Assembly (NCBI GenBank): GCA_032622095.1
Contig: CP136063.1
Span: forward strand, 62,385,897-62,449,896
DNA: 64,000 bases
DNA from: Siphonodentalium dalli
Lineage: Eukaryota; Mollusca; Scaphopoda; Gadilida; Siphonodentaliidae
Direction: 5' to 3'
The position numbers and the translations under genes are program-made. Below, piece after piece: positions 19,770 to 32,318 of the stretch. Every line of letters begins with the position of its first letter. Within the stretch, counting starts at the first letter, position 1. The notes under the pieces are model-generated. The model saw nothing but the letters and a program-made list of their open reading frames with translations, was not told the DNA's origin and made no database searches.

Positions 19770-20395
19770 ATGAAAGTGTCAATGACACTGTAGCTGAACT
19801 TGGTGAGGAGTTAATTTTTTGCTGAGCAACGAAAAGAATGATAAAAAAGAAGTCATGCTGAAGTTCAATATAAAGTTGTATCATGATTGGATGAGGGATA
19901 TGGTCTGTAGGGTGCGCCAAAGGATTTAGTCATACAAAGAGTAATTTCCAAGTTGGCCACTGGGGCCTTGTTTTTCAATGAATTTCGTTCATATAGGAGG
20001 CTCCCACCTAGACTTCACCCCGAAGATCTATATGAAGTTTGGTGATCATCAAATGAGGGATGTGGTCTCTTGGGTATGCCAAAGGATTTACTCATGCAAA
20101 GATTAAAATCCAAGATGGCTGCAGGTGGCCATGGTTTTCATCGAAATATTTTCAAATATGATAGCTCCCATCTAGAGGTGATCCTAATAAATTATCAAAT
20201 CAATAATTTATCTCCAATAAATGTGGGCTGCCGGGTGGCCAATGAATTCAAATTTGAAATCCAAGATGGTTGCTTGTGATGCAGTCTGTTTGGGCATGCC
20301 AAAGGAAATTGTTGACGGACAGTCAGATGATGGACACCAACCCATGGCAATAGCTCAAACTTTATATTGTAAAGTTGATATAATAAATATGAATT
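19770..20395 (+). repeat. Dispersed repeat G (AAGATGGCTGC units), short copy
   Basis: Starts near GTGTCAATGACACTGTAGCT. It contains two or three units with GCCAAAGGATTTAGTCATGCAAAG and CCAAGATGGCTGC, and ends with TTGTTGACGGACAG plus an AGCTCAAACTTTA...TAAAGTTGA hairpin. The same ending terminates the large array at 36500-36590. Coding frames here are artefacts of the repeat. Confidence 0.65.
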
Positions 20396-20741
20396 GAAGA
20401 CCCATGTCCGGAAATGCTTCTATCAATTAATATTGATACTATAAAGCGATAGAGATCATTAGTGTTCCCATAGCTATGCTCCAAATGTCCCATATTGATT
20501 GTTCTATTGTTTTATTACATAATTATAAGCAATAATGCAACTGATACTGGATAATGAGTCTAATAAACGTTTATCTGTGATAAAATTACACAAACTGGTC
20601 TCTGTTAACAGTAACCGCTATTGTTCATTAGCTAAACAACCACACATTTTTAGACAAGAAAATAATTGAAATAAAATCAATATTAATTGATACAACTATT
20701 TCCAGACAGGGGGTATTCGATTCATATCTATTATTTTATAC
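20382..20741. mobile_element. Miniature TIR element E, copy 1
   Basis: Left AATAAATATGAATTGAAGACC...TATCAATTAATATTGAT and right ATCAATATTAATTGATA...GAATGATATC-like complement form ~60-bp inverted ends. The interior is non-coding. It abuts the end of repeat G. Confidence 0.6.
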
Positions 20742-21013
20742 CCCGGTAACTATATAAAACATGTTCACAAAGAGATAGATCCTCGTTAAAATGTAATTTT
20801 GCTCGTATAAGTTATTATTTGGCCGCTACTAGTAATCTAATTTTTATACCGATTAAAAAAATCTGAAGTTAGCCGAAGATTTTACCCATTGACAATGCAG
20901 ATGTAAGCAATGATAGCATATACAAAGCATATATAAAGTTTCATGCGCAAAGCGATCATTAATTTTATCGCGGCTTTTAAAGGTGGATTATCTCTTCTGC
21001 TACATGATCAAAA

Positions 21014-21462
21014 AAGTTTCCTGGGTATGAAATAATAAATACGAATCTTAAGACCCCAGTCCGCAAATGCATCTATCAATTAATATTGATTTTGTTTGGC
21101 TTTTTTTCATATAAAATAACTCTGTACCATTCAATAATGGTTCCTGATATTCACAACCGACTTTTTTATTTGCCTTATTTTGTTATTTTCAGTTATTTTA
21201 ATCATTGAAAATAAGCATATGCAACACTCTGGGTCTTTAATCTACATGGTTTGCACATACATTACAATAGATACAATCAATCAGAGACAATTTGCAGCTC
21301 GCATTCGTTTCGGAGGCCTCTATCTAAAGTTCTATTTATAGAACAACGAAGTGTCCCATTAATTGACTAAAATAATATCGAAATCAAATCAATATTACTT
21401 GATAGAATCGTTTCCGGCAGGGATTTCCAACTCATACATATTATTTCATACCCAGGAAACTT
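21014..21462. mobile_element. Miniature TIR element E, copy 2
   Basis: Ends AAGTTTCCTGGGTATGAAA and its complement TTTCATACCCAGGAAACTT. The same subterminal TATCAATTAATATTGAT motif occurs as in copy 1. No transposase seen. Confidence 0.65.
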
Positions 21463-21767
21463 TCATCAAATTCTGTTGAATATTATTCAAGTTATCATCC
21501 AAACAACAAACGTTTTGGATGGATGGTCACCAATTATTTCTAAGGTCCCCTGTAAATGCAGCAATTACATGTACATGTATGTAGTTCATGAGGATCTCAT
21601 GTTATACATGTATGTCTGGTCTCGGCACATATATTATAAATTTATGTCAAACAACCAACATCTTTTTACTTTTTACAAAAGTTGGAGGGTAAAAAGCTGA
21701 ACCCATTCTCCCACCATGTCACCAAGTCTCTGATTAAGTGTGTCCAAGTGAATCTCGCCTCAACTTA

Positions 21768-21981
21768 CAGTAATGTTCTAAGTAATTGACTTCTTAACCA
21801 CAGCAGCATTATGGGTAACTTTTCAGGATTTAGTTGTAAATATGGCTTGTTGCCATTCATCGGAAACTTCTCGGGGAGAGCTCTCTGGTGAATGGCAACA
21901 AGCCATATTTCCGACTAAATATTGAAAAGTTACCATTAATTCTGCTGTGGTTAAGAAGTCGATTACTTAAAAGCATTACTG
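21768..21981. mobile_element. Palindromic mariner-like element C, complete
   Basis: 214 bp, flanked by TA (21766-21767, 21982-21983). TIR CAGTAATGTTCTAAGTAA on the left, with its diverged complement on the right. The arms carry CAGGATTTAG and CTTGTTGCCATTCA and form a near-complete hairpin. Confidence 0.85.
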
Positions 21982-22207
21982 TATACACAAACTAAAACCT
22001 TGACACTTGGCCATGGTTCACTGATGGTTGATGTATAGGTAAGAAAAAGTTAATTTTAATTAAAATAATTTATTTAAAAGTTATAAAACATAAGTCTTGG
22101 AAGACTTCTTTGTTGACTACATTGGCAAATTGAACACATTACATTAACATGGCGCTGTTTGAGCAATTGCAAAAACATGGCACCCATCAAGCCACATTTT
22201 ATATTTC

Positions 22208-22407
22208 CTTCACATTAATATAATTTCTCACTAATATGATAATTTCTCACTAATATGATAATTTAACACTAATATGATAATTTCACACAAATTATAAAAA
22301 TTTCACACAAATTATAATAATTTCACACTAATATAATTCACACTAACACAATAATTTCACACCAATCTGATAATTTTCACACTAATATGAAAATTTCACA
22401 CCAATTT
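22208..22407. repeat. ~19-bp tandem repeat
   Basis: About ten degenerate units of AATTTCACACTAATATGAT. Confidence 0.85.
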
Positions 22408-22547
22408 TTTGTGTCCAGCTGTCGCATATGACAAACAATTCACATACAAAAAATAGTTAGAATCCATCAATAAATGGCTATATTATAGATGTTTGTTATC
22501 ATCCCCGGACGCCCACCTGCCAGCTACATGTAACTGTCCCTCGCATA

Positions 22548-22761
22548 CAGTAATGCCCTAAATAATCAACTGCTTAACCACAGCAGAATTATGGGTAATT
22601 TTTAAGGATTTTGTCGGAAATATGGCTTGTTGCCATTCATCGGAAAGCTCTCACTGAGAGCTTTCCGATGAATGGCAACAAACCGTATTTCCGACTAAAT
22701 CCTGAAAAAATTACCCAAAATTCTTCTTTGGTTAAGCAGTCGATTATTTAGGGCATTACTG
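22548..22761. mobile_element. Palindromic mariner-like element C, complete
   Basis: 214 bp, exactly the length of the copy at 21768. Flanked by TA. TIR CAGTAATGCCCTAAATAA. Best-preserved copy in the window. Confidence 0.88.
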
Positions 22762-22854
22762 TAGTTGAGCTGTGATATATAATTTAATTTTTTTTACCAA
22801 AAATCAGTATTATGATATCTTGCGTTCGCCGTTAAAATAGTAGGATAGTGTTAA

Positions 22855-23000
22855 TTAAGGGGGAGGTCAAGTGAACAATTTTGAATGGGAATTTTGATGC
22901 AAATCTGCAGAGCAAAAGTTATGGAGTTGCACATACTTCTGAGTTTGACTTGATGTGGTATTGGAAACAACAGGTATTTATCTGGCGGATCTGCTTGGTA
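22855..23000. repeat. Miniature element D, partial
   Basis: Begins AAGGGGGAGGTCAAGTGAAC and follows the D arm through GACTTGATGTGGTATTGG. The second arm is absent. Confidence 0.5.
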
Positions 23001-23864
23001 AATTATAAAAGTTTGCAATAAATATATTTTAGAGAATTTCTTCTGGAATTACATCACTTGACGATTCATAAAAATTTTATTCCATCACGAGTCATTCTTC
23101 ACAATTTAATTTGCAATACATTCTGTCACAAATTAGATACACTTAACGATCCCATTTCCCATTTTTATATTGATTAAATTTGGTTCATGTAATTTAATTG
23201 TCAAATCGGTATGATTCCGTAACTGTGTATATCTTGATGATGATATGTAAAGTTGAATAGGTATACATTTAATTTGGATGTCTCCAATTATTTAAATGAA
23301 TGCATTTCACCTTTGATGCATTCAAATTACCTGCGAAGTGACCTCCGTAACTATGACATCAACCATATTATACTAAATCAGTATTCTGATTGGTGCTCTG
23401 GATTTATCTAGCCAATGGATTGTTATGTATTTAATTCATATCCCTTCCTTCTACTTATCAGAACAACAACACATAGTAGGGAATAAAACATGTAAATATA
23501 TGCCGAAACAAAAAGATGAATATTAGAAAATCTCCATGACGGTCATCATATCATGAAACGCACTGAATCGGGGCCACTAAAATGTATCATGTGAAAATAT
23601 ATCTTTACAGACCTATGATTAAGGGGGTCTGTTGTGGATTTTTATGTTTTTATTACATTGGAAAAAATTGTAAGTTCCCATCTAGAGGTCTCGTACAGGT
23701 GATCTAGCCGAAAATGGGTCCAACAAGTTAACAAATTGGAACACCAATTCCTTTTAGTTACTGGATAGCTGAATATGTACTGCATTATACTATCATTTTT
23801 TTAAGAAATCCAATTTTGTTTCCATGGCAACGATGGCTAATAAATGGTATTTGGAAATTATACA
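23001..23864. other. Intergenic sequence
   Basis: AT-rich with no gene recognised. Confidence 0.4.
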
Positions 23865-23868
23865 TTAA

Positions 23869-24898
23869 CTCTTTCATCACTGAATATCATAGTTACTCAT
23901 ACCCCATACCCCTGAATATCTGGCAATAATATTAAGAAAATAGTATGTGCATGCTATCTGCAATATACACCGTTATAGTAATTGGTACCTATGGCAATCT
24001 ATATATTGGCGTGTTCGGGAGATATTAAAGTATCAAATGAGATAGTTTGTGTGACTGTCAACTCATCTTGTTAAGTAATTTCAGGTAAAAATAGGTGACA
24101 ACAGGTAACATTTAGGTACAGTCGCTATTTACATTATTTTTCTGCTATTGGTGGCACAATATGAATACTACACCTCTCATATATATATTTATGATTATGT
24201 TTTACTAAATCTCTGGGGACATACAGTCTATTTGCCTGTGATTTACTGCGCCGTAATAACAGGTGAAATACACCTGTATGCATTTCAAAGTTCACAAATA
24301 CAAGCCAACCATTTGCAATTGTTTTATTCCATATTCAATTTAATTTGGGACTTACCATAACCTTTTATATTATACATGTACTTGCAATTGCAATTGCAAT
24401 GGACCATTTTATGTGGTCGCATGTAAAACAGTGGTAGATTATAATCCTCGTTATGACTCACATTCTCCACAAGAGATACCGGTATTACTTTTATTACTTT
24501 CATGTTCTGAATGGCTAGAGTAATCACTTTTATCTATATCATGAACTTTATTATGAGAGACATGCTGTTTTTCTGGAGACTTACTAACATCACACAATAT
24601 ATCAAATGCACAAACATAAAAACTCTCAAAGAGTTCATCCTCAGAAAACTTGTCTACATCGCGATCACCCAACATGTTGACTATATTGTGTTTGCTTTGT
24701 ATATGCCTGTTAGAATGTAATAAAACAGGTTTCTCTTGAATGTATGAGACATAAAACCAATTACATACATTGCCTGTCTATGCTCCAGATCAAGATATAC
24801 TTTAATTTCCATATGTTTGAAATAAAAAAACAATTTAAACCCAGGATTCCTGTGTTTGACATAATTGACCGCTACAGCGGGCTGCCGTGATGAAAGAG
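23869..24898 (-). mobile_element. Internally deleted piggyBac-like element
   Basis: TTAA at 23865-23868 and 24899-24902 flanks a 1030-bp unit with a 12-bp TIR CTCTTTCATCAC. It contains an acidic minus-strand ORF (24451-24675) that could be the N-terminus of its transposase. The catalytic region is missing, so it cannot move by itself. Confidence 0.75.
24451..24675 (-). pseudogene. Acidic N-terminal ORF remnant in the piggyBac-like element
   Basis: 74 codons, MLGDRDVDKFSEDELFESF..., rich in Asp, Glu and Ser and ending Cys-rich. piggyBac transposases usually start with such an acidic, poorly conserved segment containing (S/D)EDE-type motifs. The start lies in a suitable place ~220 bp from the right TIR. 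No DDD catalytic block follows. An overlapping frame just downstream (24324-24527) may continue it after a frameshift. Confidence 0.35.
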
Positions 24899-24959
24899 TT
24901 AAATATTGCGTATTGTGAATAATTTATTAATGTTTACAATGGTTTATGGTTTTAGTCAC

Positions 24960-25470
24960 CCAGAAGATCCATATGAAGTTTGGTGACGATCGGATCAGGG
25001 ATGTGGCACTGTAGGGTGTGCCAAATGAATTAGTCCTGCGATGAGTAAAATCAAAGATGGCTGCCAGCAGCTATGTTTTTCAACAAAATTCAGAAAACTG
25101 TTATAGCTCCCATTGAGAGGTAACCCGATAATCTGTATGAAGTTTGTTGATTACGGATGTGGTCTGTGCCAAATAATTTAGTCATGGAAAGAATAAAGTT
25201 CAAGATGGCTGCCAGCGGCCATGTTTTTCATAAACAAAATTTCAAATTCACTAGCTTCCATCTAGAGGTGATTCCAAACATGCCTGTAAATTTTCAAAAC
25301 ATTTTGCCAATAATTGTGGACTGCATGGTGTACCAATATATTCAAATGTAAAATTCAAGATGGCCACTGACAGCCATGTTTTTTCAACAAAACTAGGAAA
25401 AATTTGATGACTCCCATCTATACATGTAGGTCACCCTGAAGATTCAAGTGAAGTTTGGCTTTATCAAGCT
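24960..25470 (+). repeat. Dispersed repeat G, partial copy
   Basis: Three units with AAGATGGCTGCCAGC and GCCAAATNAATTAGTC, without the terminal hairpin. It runs up to the 3' end of the zinc-finger gene on the opposite strand. Confidence 0.6.
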
Positions 25471-25511
25471 TAGTTAACTAAGTTAACGCTTTCTGGAATA
25501 TTTGTTCCGGC

Positions 25512-28438
25512 CTACAGAGCAAAGTATAATATTAAACTTTCAACACAATCGCTCAATTTTGCAACAGTTTCATTGTAGTTTGAATAATTTATTCCTAGTG
25601 TATGGCAATATAATTCAAGCAGATGTAGCTTAAAGTTATATGTATGTTGCTGAGATAAATCTCGGTGCAATGGAAGAATGGTGTTGATATGAGCTGATTT
25701 CTTCACATAAACAATTGTCATGAACTTGATGCTCTTGTGGGTAGTAACCTGTCTCTTGCATGACATAGTATGTTGTAACGCCAAAACAATGTCATTAAAA
25801 TTAACTATTCGGCAATATTTACAGAAAAATACTGGCGTTTCATCAGACCTAGGTTGATGGAATGGCTCATGAAATGTTTCCTTCCAATGGTTGAAGAGAC
25901 CTTCCATGTCATTGAACTGCTCTTTACATTCTTTACAAGATTTATCTCTAACAGAGAAAGTGATCTCCTGTCGCCAAGATGCATTACTTATACCATACTC
26001 ACCAGTAAGTTCACCATGCATATGTGAGGTATGTATAGCACACAGAAACGAATTCGAGAAGCACGCTCCACAATAACAACATGATGCAAATCTAGACGAC
26101 TCCAAAGATAGCTTCTTCACTTTGAGTGACATAGGCTTTATAATTCCATTTACAACTAAATCCTGTCCCTTTATATAATAGGTAGAACATTCGCTGGCGG
26201 ATAGATGGCGCTCATAATTCAGGTGACGAAACATCTGTGATCTTTTTTTGAAATTCTTTCCACAGAGGTCACAGGTCGTGGACAATTCATTCTGATGTAT
26301 CCGTAGAAAAGAATCAGATTCTGATATCGCCGATGACTTCTGAACATCCACGTGTTTACTAGATTTATTTGCCTCAGGATGTATAGTGACATCTTCATTG
26401 TCAAGAATTTCACCTTCCTCTGCATCCTTGTTCTTGTCACATAAATTATCCTCTGAGAATATAGCGACGTCGTCATCTGATATTTCCCCTTCTTCCAACC
26501 CATCCCGTTCATTTAATGAAGAATGTCCTGCATTATCACCAGCACAATTAATATTAGAATGTCCTGCGTTATCACCAGCACAATTAATATTAGAATGTCC
26601 TGCGTTATCACCAGCACAATTAATATTAAGTTTGTGAACAGTACTACTGTTAGTTCCTTTGAATGTTGTCGTAATAAGACTGGTTCCTTGACTAGAATCG
26701 CATGCTGTCATATTTACACTGGTTCCCGGATGAAGATTGCATGTTGTCATATTAAGACTAGTTCCTTGGCCAGAATCGCATGCAGTCATTTTTAAACTGG
26801 TTCCTGGATAAGAATTGCATGATGTCATTTTAAGACTGGTTCCTTGACTAGAATTGTGAGCCGTGATATTTACACTGATTTCTGGACAAGAATCCTTGGA
26901 AGACATTGACTTAATCATCTTTTTTACATCCTGTCTCAATTTTTTAACACATGTTTTTATTTTCGAATCTTGGATTATTTGAGGCATTATATCCACTAAT
27001 TTGTTCTCAAATTTTGTAAAAAGTTTATTTCCGTGTCTGGACTTACCAATAAAATGTGGCATAGTCATTGTCGTTTCTGTTGCCCTGGCGATATAAGCGA
27101 CTACGAAGGATAGTACTGGTATATTGTCCGGATCCTTCATGAGGTCTCCTGCCGTTTTGTGGGAAATAAAGTGCTCCAGCATGTCAAAGAAATTATTGAA
27201 GGATCTGAATGAACGAGCTTCATAGGAAAATATTACCTTCTCCGTCTTCCCCGGGCGCTTGTATGGTACATGATGCAACATCTTCCAATGTTCAAACAAG
27301 CTTCCCCTGGTGATAAATCCCTTCTTACATTCAGGACAACTCCTCATAGATGAGTCAACTTTGACAGATTTCCTCCGGAAAACATTTCTAACTCGATAAT
27401 GGTGAGTAGTACTGTTGTGAACCTGTATATTATGTAAGCCACATAGATACGGGTTTGGGAAACCAGCCTCACAAGAGAAGCATGTTACTACGCCATTCGA
27501 GGCTGTTAGTGGTTCCTCATTAATCACAAACATGGGTTGTAATATCCTCACAGTAGACCACTCCTGTCCTGTTTTACAACTCACAGTACACTGGCTGGCA
27601 CTAAAATGATGACACTCGCGTAGATGTTTGACGATCTCATCCTTTTTGGGTGCAGTCTCTAAACAGAAATCACAAAGGAATAAATTAATTGGTATCTCAT
27701 TTATGGGTTTATTAGACTCACACAGCGCTGGTGTTACGGTTTCATCAGTAATCGGTTTATTAGACTCGCACAGCGCTGGTGTTACGGTTTCATCAGTAAT
27801 CGGTTCATTAGACTCGCACAGTGGTGTTACAGTTTCACCAGTAATCGGTTTATTAGACTCGCACAGCGCTGGTGTTACGGTTTCACCAGTAATCGGTTTA
27901 TTAGACTCACTCAGCACTGGTGTAACAGTTTCACCAGTAATCAGTTCATTAGACTCACACAGTGCTGGTGTTATGGTTTCGCCGGTAATGGCTCCATTAG
28001 ACTCACACAGCACTGGTGTCACAGTTTCACCAGTAATCGGTTCAATAGACTCACACAGCGCTGGTGTTATGGTTTTGCCGGTAATGGCTCCATTAGACTC
28101 ACACGGCACTGGTGTCACAGTTTCACCAGTAATCAGTTCATTAGACTCACACGGCACTGGTGTCACAGTGTTATTATTATCAGTATATGATACCTTACCA
28201 CCTAGACAACCCTCCTCAGTTACTACTAGTAACTGTCTAGATTCTGCAGTTTTCATGTTAGACGGAATTCCACCCATTGAGCTTTTCATTTCCCTGTCCT
28301 TTTGGCATTGTTGCTTCATTTCAGTGACTTTCCCCAGATGAGGCTCCTCCTCTGCCTTATCTTTGTCAATTATTCTACCAGCCTGCATTAGTTTGCGATC
28401 TTCTTCTCTTATTCTATTGTCTGCTTGACCAGTTTGAT
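25512..28438 (-). CDS. Zinc-finger repeat protein, 3' coding exon
   Basis: Second coding exon, residues 391-1365, read on the minus strand and ending TAG. A polypyrimidine tract and AG (28440-28439) precede it, and its phase-1 start matches the donor of the upstream exon. In order it holds ten 16-aa CESN-x2-ITGETVTP-x2 repeats (~485-643), a zinc-finger block (~646-815), 13-aa CDSSQGTSLxMT repeats (~910-990), three 12-aa NINCAGDNAGHS repeats, acidic EEGEISDDD/EEGEILDNED tracts, and a second zinc-finger block (~1113-1285). The two blocks are homologous: each has CDxC...H-x3-5-H then (F/L)SAS(Q/E)C, a CxxC...H finger and a C-x2-CK...LF-x-HW-x5-H finger. C2H2-type fingers suggest nucleic-acid binding. 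I do not recognise the family. The open frame continues into intron sequence at 28454, which is not a start. Confidence 0.85.
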
Positions 28439-29302
28439 CTACAAAAGAAATCAAATGATATCATGTTCAAGTTCCGGTACACCAAAAAAAATATATATAT
28501 ACATCAATATAGATAGATAGATTTACATATTGAAATATATTAATTACAGTTGATGGTATATATATTAATTACAGTTGATGGTATATATATTAATTACAGT
28601 TGATGGTATATATATTAATTACAGTTGATGGTATATATATTAATTACAGTTGATGGTATATATATGACAGACACACTATTTGCAGGCTTACAATATATAT
28701 ATATATACCATTCAAGGTAATCTCTGTATGATGTACAGGTAGTAAAATATAGTAATTTGTCATTCTTTATATCAGATTAAATTAGTTTATATCGAAATAC
28801 AAAGTTCTCCCTACATTTTATGGACCTGGCAAGGTATAATAACCCATGTCACTATGGGCAGAATTAAAAAAAAAAAAAAACCCTCACTCCTTCATTGATT
28901 TTCAAAACAAGAGCATGCCATCAGGGCATGGCATAATACACCCGTTTCTGGAGTAGAGTGGGGCAAGGTTTAATTCATTTGTTTGAAACCTAAGACAAAA
29001 TAATAACAAAAATAAAATACAATAACTTCAAGTGTGGACAGCATATCAGGTAAAATCTAAGTCGAAAAAGGGGCATAACTCAGTCAAAATCATGTGGACG
29101 AAACCCATATTCGAACTTGTATTATTATCTGTATTATACCAAATTTGGTTCAGTTCACTCGGTTCAATCTAAAGTTATCATCAGGAAACCAAAAGCAGAC
29201 GGACGACAGACGGACAGACAACCCATTTACATAATACGACTGTTTTTTCAAACGGGCGTATAAAAGATTGCCTGAGAATGAAATATCTTTTTTTTGCCTT
29301 AC
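28439..29302 (-). other. Intron of the zinc-finger gene
   Basis: 864 nt, GT (29302-29301) to AG (28440-28439). It contains a 25-bp tandem repeat, a family-B element end (ATGACAGACACACTATTTGC, about 28663), and a dispersed repeat with AAGAGCATGCCATCAGGGC and GACGGACGACAGACGGAC (about 28905-29260). Confidence 0.85.
28535..28665. repeat. 25-bp tandem repeat, five copies
   Basis: TTAATTACAGTTGATGGTAT repeated at 25-bp spacing with almost no divergence, so it is recent. Lies in the intron. Confidence 0.95.
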
Positions 29303-30473
29303 ATGTGTTTTTGAAATTCATAGTAGATTTGTTCACGAGTCTCTGAAGTGATTCCTCGAGTGATCTTTTTACATCACTAACTGTTTTGTTGGAAATTTCT
29401 GCATCAGTAGCTGTGGAAGCTTTTTGCAGTTCCGGAATATGATGGGTATTGTCAGAATTCATACCAGTAATAGATCTTTCTACATCAGAATGACCAGTTG
29501 AGTCCTCGACTTGACTTCTTTCATCAGAATGACTCGTGGATTCTTTGTGCAGACTTTTTACATCCGAACTATGACTCGATTCATTATGTGGCCTTTTCAC
29601 ATCAGAACGACGAGTCAATTCCTTACGTGGCCTGTAAATATCAGAACTATGGGTCGATTCCTTGTGCAGACTTTTTACATCAGAACCATGAGTCGATTCC
29701 TTGTGTGGACTTTTTACTTCAGAATTATTAGTTGGTTCCTCACATGGACTTTTCACATCAGAACTACGAGTCGATTCCTTATGCAGACTTTTCATATCAG
29801 AACTACGAGTCGATTCCTTGTGCAGATTTTTTACATCAGAAGTTTCAGAACGACGAGTCAACTCCTCATGTGGCCTTTTAACATCGGAACGATGAGTCGA
29901 TTCCACACATTGACTTTTTACATCAAATCTACGAGTCGATTCCTTATGTGGACTTTTTAAATCAGAACGACGAGTTGATTCCTCGCGTGACCTTTTTACA
30001 TCAGAACTATGAGTTGATTCCTCGTGCGGTCTTTTTCTGAGTCGACCGTGCTCTCTGCCATCTGAAGAGTCGCCACGTTCATTTGGCCTTACAGAAGAAT
30101 GCTGCTCATTGTCCCCATCGTATTCAGTGTAACTAAACCCTGCTTGATTCCCACAGTCAGTGTCTGCCATGGGTCTCCCATGAGGAAAATTAAATTTAGA
30201 AACGTTCCAGTCAGAGTCAAAGGTCACATCACCTGGGGTCTGATAAGGGGTGTCCAGCATCACATATCGCGACCCATCAATATCCAAACCTAACTTGTCT
30301 GTAAATGTGTATAGTTTTGACATCTGTCTATCCAGTGTTTGAATTAGCGTTAGTCTAGCGTGTGCAAGTTCATGTACAGGATAACCACCATAAGAAAAAC
30401 CTGTTATATATCGAGATATCGGCGGTAAGTTTATTCTCCGTGCAAATCTGTCAGCACGATTCCTCTTATTCAT
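29303..30473 (-). CDS. Zinc-finger repeat protein, 5' coding exon
   Basis: First coding exon: ATG at 30473-30471, 390 codons plus one base, then donor GTAAGG. Joined to 28438 the frame is exact: 1171 + 2927 = 4098 nt, 1365 aa plus stop. The N-terminal ~120 residues are non-repetitive (MNKRNRADRFARRINLPPIS...). From ~148 to ~328 run about fourteen 13-aa units, consensus STRSSDVKSLHKE, charged and Ser-rich. A polypyrimidine-AG acceptor just upstream (AG 30513-30512) shows the ATG lies in an exon starting at 30511, preceded by an untranslated exon elsewhere. I do not recognise the N-terminal domain; nuclear localisation is plausible from the basic/Ser repeats and the fingers downstream. The frame running on to 29181 is intron read-through. 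Confidence 0.83.
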
Positions 30474-30511
30474 TCTGATTTGTTGTATTCTTCACAATTT
30501 AGCCAAGCTAT

Positions 30512-31985
30512 CTGAAAAATAAGAAACAAGATGTACACAAAGCTTTGAAGGCAATATAAATGAAAGGCTGCTACAGCTGTACATAGAGTAAGTAACCATC
30601 TCTAACGTGGTGTCACTAGGGATGCAGTCCGAACTGTAAAAAAATGGTATGGTCTGCGATCCAGGGAACCACCATCATTTGACCGGTCCACCCAACATAG
30701 GTCGCGAATCGCCTATAGTTGGCAATATCTAACTCCAAGTGCCGGTAACTACATCCAACACCCCAGTAACCTCCAACACCACGAAAAGGTAACGCTTATT
30801 ACCACTTCAACTTATACAAGGATTTCACCACGATTCATGCAGTCACGGTTTGCGATACCGGGTTGATTTTTACGGACAATATACTAAGCAGGCCTGGCAT
30901 TATTTATCGCTCCACACTGTTCTACATACTCATTTTTGCATATGCCTAAGGCTAGGTCAAGCCCTGTTCCATGTAGGAGGTACATGTAGATAATACATCG
31001 GTTCATAGTATTCCAAGTATAGGACATGAGAATGCTCGATATAAATGTTTTACATAGGGGGTTAAATGTAGCGAGGCATCAACTAAAAATTACACAATTT
31101 TCAAATGGCCGACATTGTTTAGGCAGTCAATTTACATGTATAAACTCCACCATCACCTGGTGTCAGTCAGCTTTGATTGGCATTACACATGTAGGCATGA
31201 AAATAAAATGCTGTGATTCATCCGATATCATTGGAACTTTTACTGTTAACGACATCCTTGTAGACGTATTATTTTTTCCTATTTTCACAGAGCAAGGAAT
31301 TTTTAGGAGGTGTCCAACATCATGAGACATAGTGATGTTCCAATAATGAAAAAGCCCATCGGACCGATTTACGATAACTGGAGGCACAATTGGTCAATTT
31401 CCGATTCCGATGTTTATATATATTGTGAGTTTGTTCCCATAATTGACCTATATACACTCATCGCACTCCCTATCTCCATATAGTTTCAAAGCCAAATACA
31501 TCAAAGAAGTATATAAACACTGTCGCAAATATATCTCCGCTGACGTCAGTTGTGCGCTGCCTTTGATGTATACTGGCAGTTGTTTGACACTGAAATCAAC
31601 TGTGCCGACTCAGAGTAACATTATGACCATGTGGGGGAACACTTGAACGCGATGTAAAAGTCTTGATTGAATGTATGGAATGTCGGTGATTATTAACTAA
31701 ATTAGATTGATCTATAATAATTTGTCATATTTGTCTAAGATCTCCCAAATTCCCATTGATCACACCTTTTGTACTCGATTTTTGTTTCGCGAGACTGCCA
31801 AGTTCAAAGTGGAGCTAAGCATATTTCATTGTGTACACCGTAACTTGTAATGAAAGTGTCAATGACACTGTAGCTCAACTTGGAAAGGGAATAATTTAAT
31901 GAGTTACTGTCGATGGAGTGATTAGGAATGTGGAAAGTTGAATGTCTAATTTACTAGTTTATCAACATGAAGAGATATATATATA
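30512..31985. other. Intergenic / upstream of the zinc-finger gene
   Basis: No promoter or first exon could be identified. TAGTGATGTTCCAATAATG at about 31330 looks like a hAT-type terminus. The start word of repeat G (GTGTCAATGACACTGTAGCT) occurs at about 31855. Confidence 0.35.
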
Positions 31986-32316
31986 CCCTGCTGGACAAAA
32001 CAAGTGTCCATTGGCACTGCGGTGTATTTGCCGTTCGGCCGCGGTGTCAGAGTTTGTAACTGCAGTTGGGCACCGTGGCTGAAAGGCAAGTACACCGCGG
32101 CCGAACGACATGTACACCGTGGTTAGATTTCTGGTTTGTATCGTCTTTTTTCAGTTTAATGGACGTACACCGCGGCAACTACACCATGGTCGAACAGGAA
32201 GTACACCGCGACCCAACTGTAGTTAGCCGGTTGAGCTGCGGTGTAGTTGCATTTCAGCAGTGGTGGCAAAGCTAACCGCACCGCGGTTAAGTGGACACTT
32301 GTTTTGTCCAGCAGGG
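31986..32316. mobile_element. GC-rich miniature element, TA-flanked, copy 1
   Basis: TIR CCCTGCTGGACAAAACAAGT on the left, complement on the right. TA lies on both sides. The interior repeats TACACCGCGGC and GCCGAACGGCAA motifs in both orientations, giving GC content far above the surroundings. Tandem with copy 2, sharing the middle TA. Confidence 0.85.
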
Positions 32317-32318
32317 TA

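Noticed and set aside
27628-28341. 237-codon plus-strand frame of repeated LDSHSAGVTVSPVIG units
   Set aside because: It is the antisense of the 16-aa repeat array in the zinc-finger exon. The opposite strand has splice sites and domains; this one has none.
28439-28454. Start codon for the 980-codon frame at 28454
   Set aside because: The codon there is TTG inside the intron's polypyrimidine-AG acceptor; the real exon begins at 28438.
29498-29960. Plus-strand frames with repeated RTTSRFL units
   Set aside because: Antisense shadow of the 13-aa repeats in the upstream zinc-finger exon.
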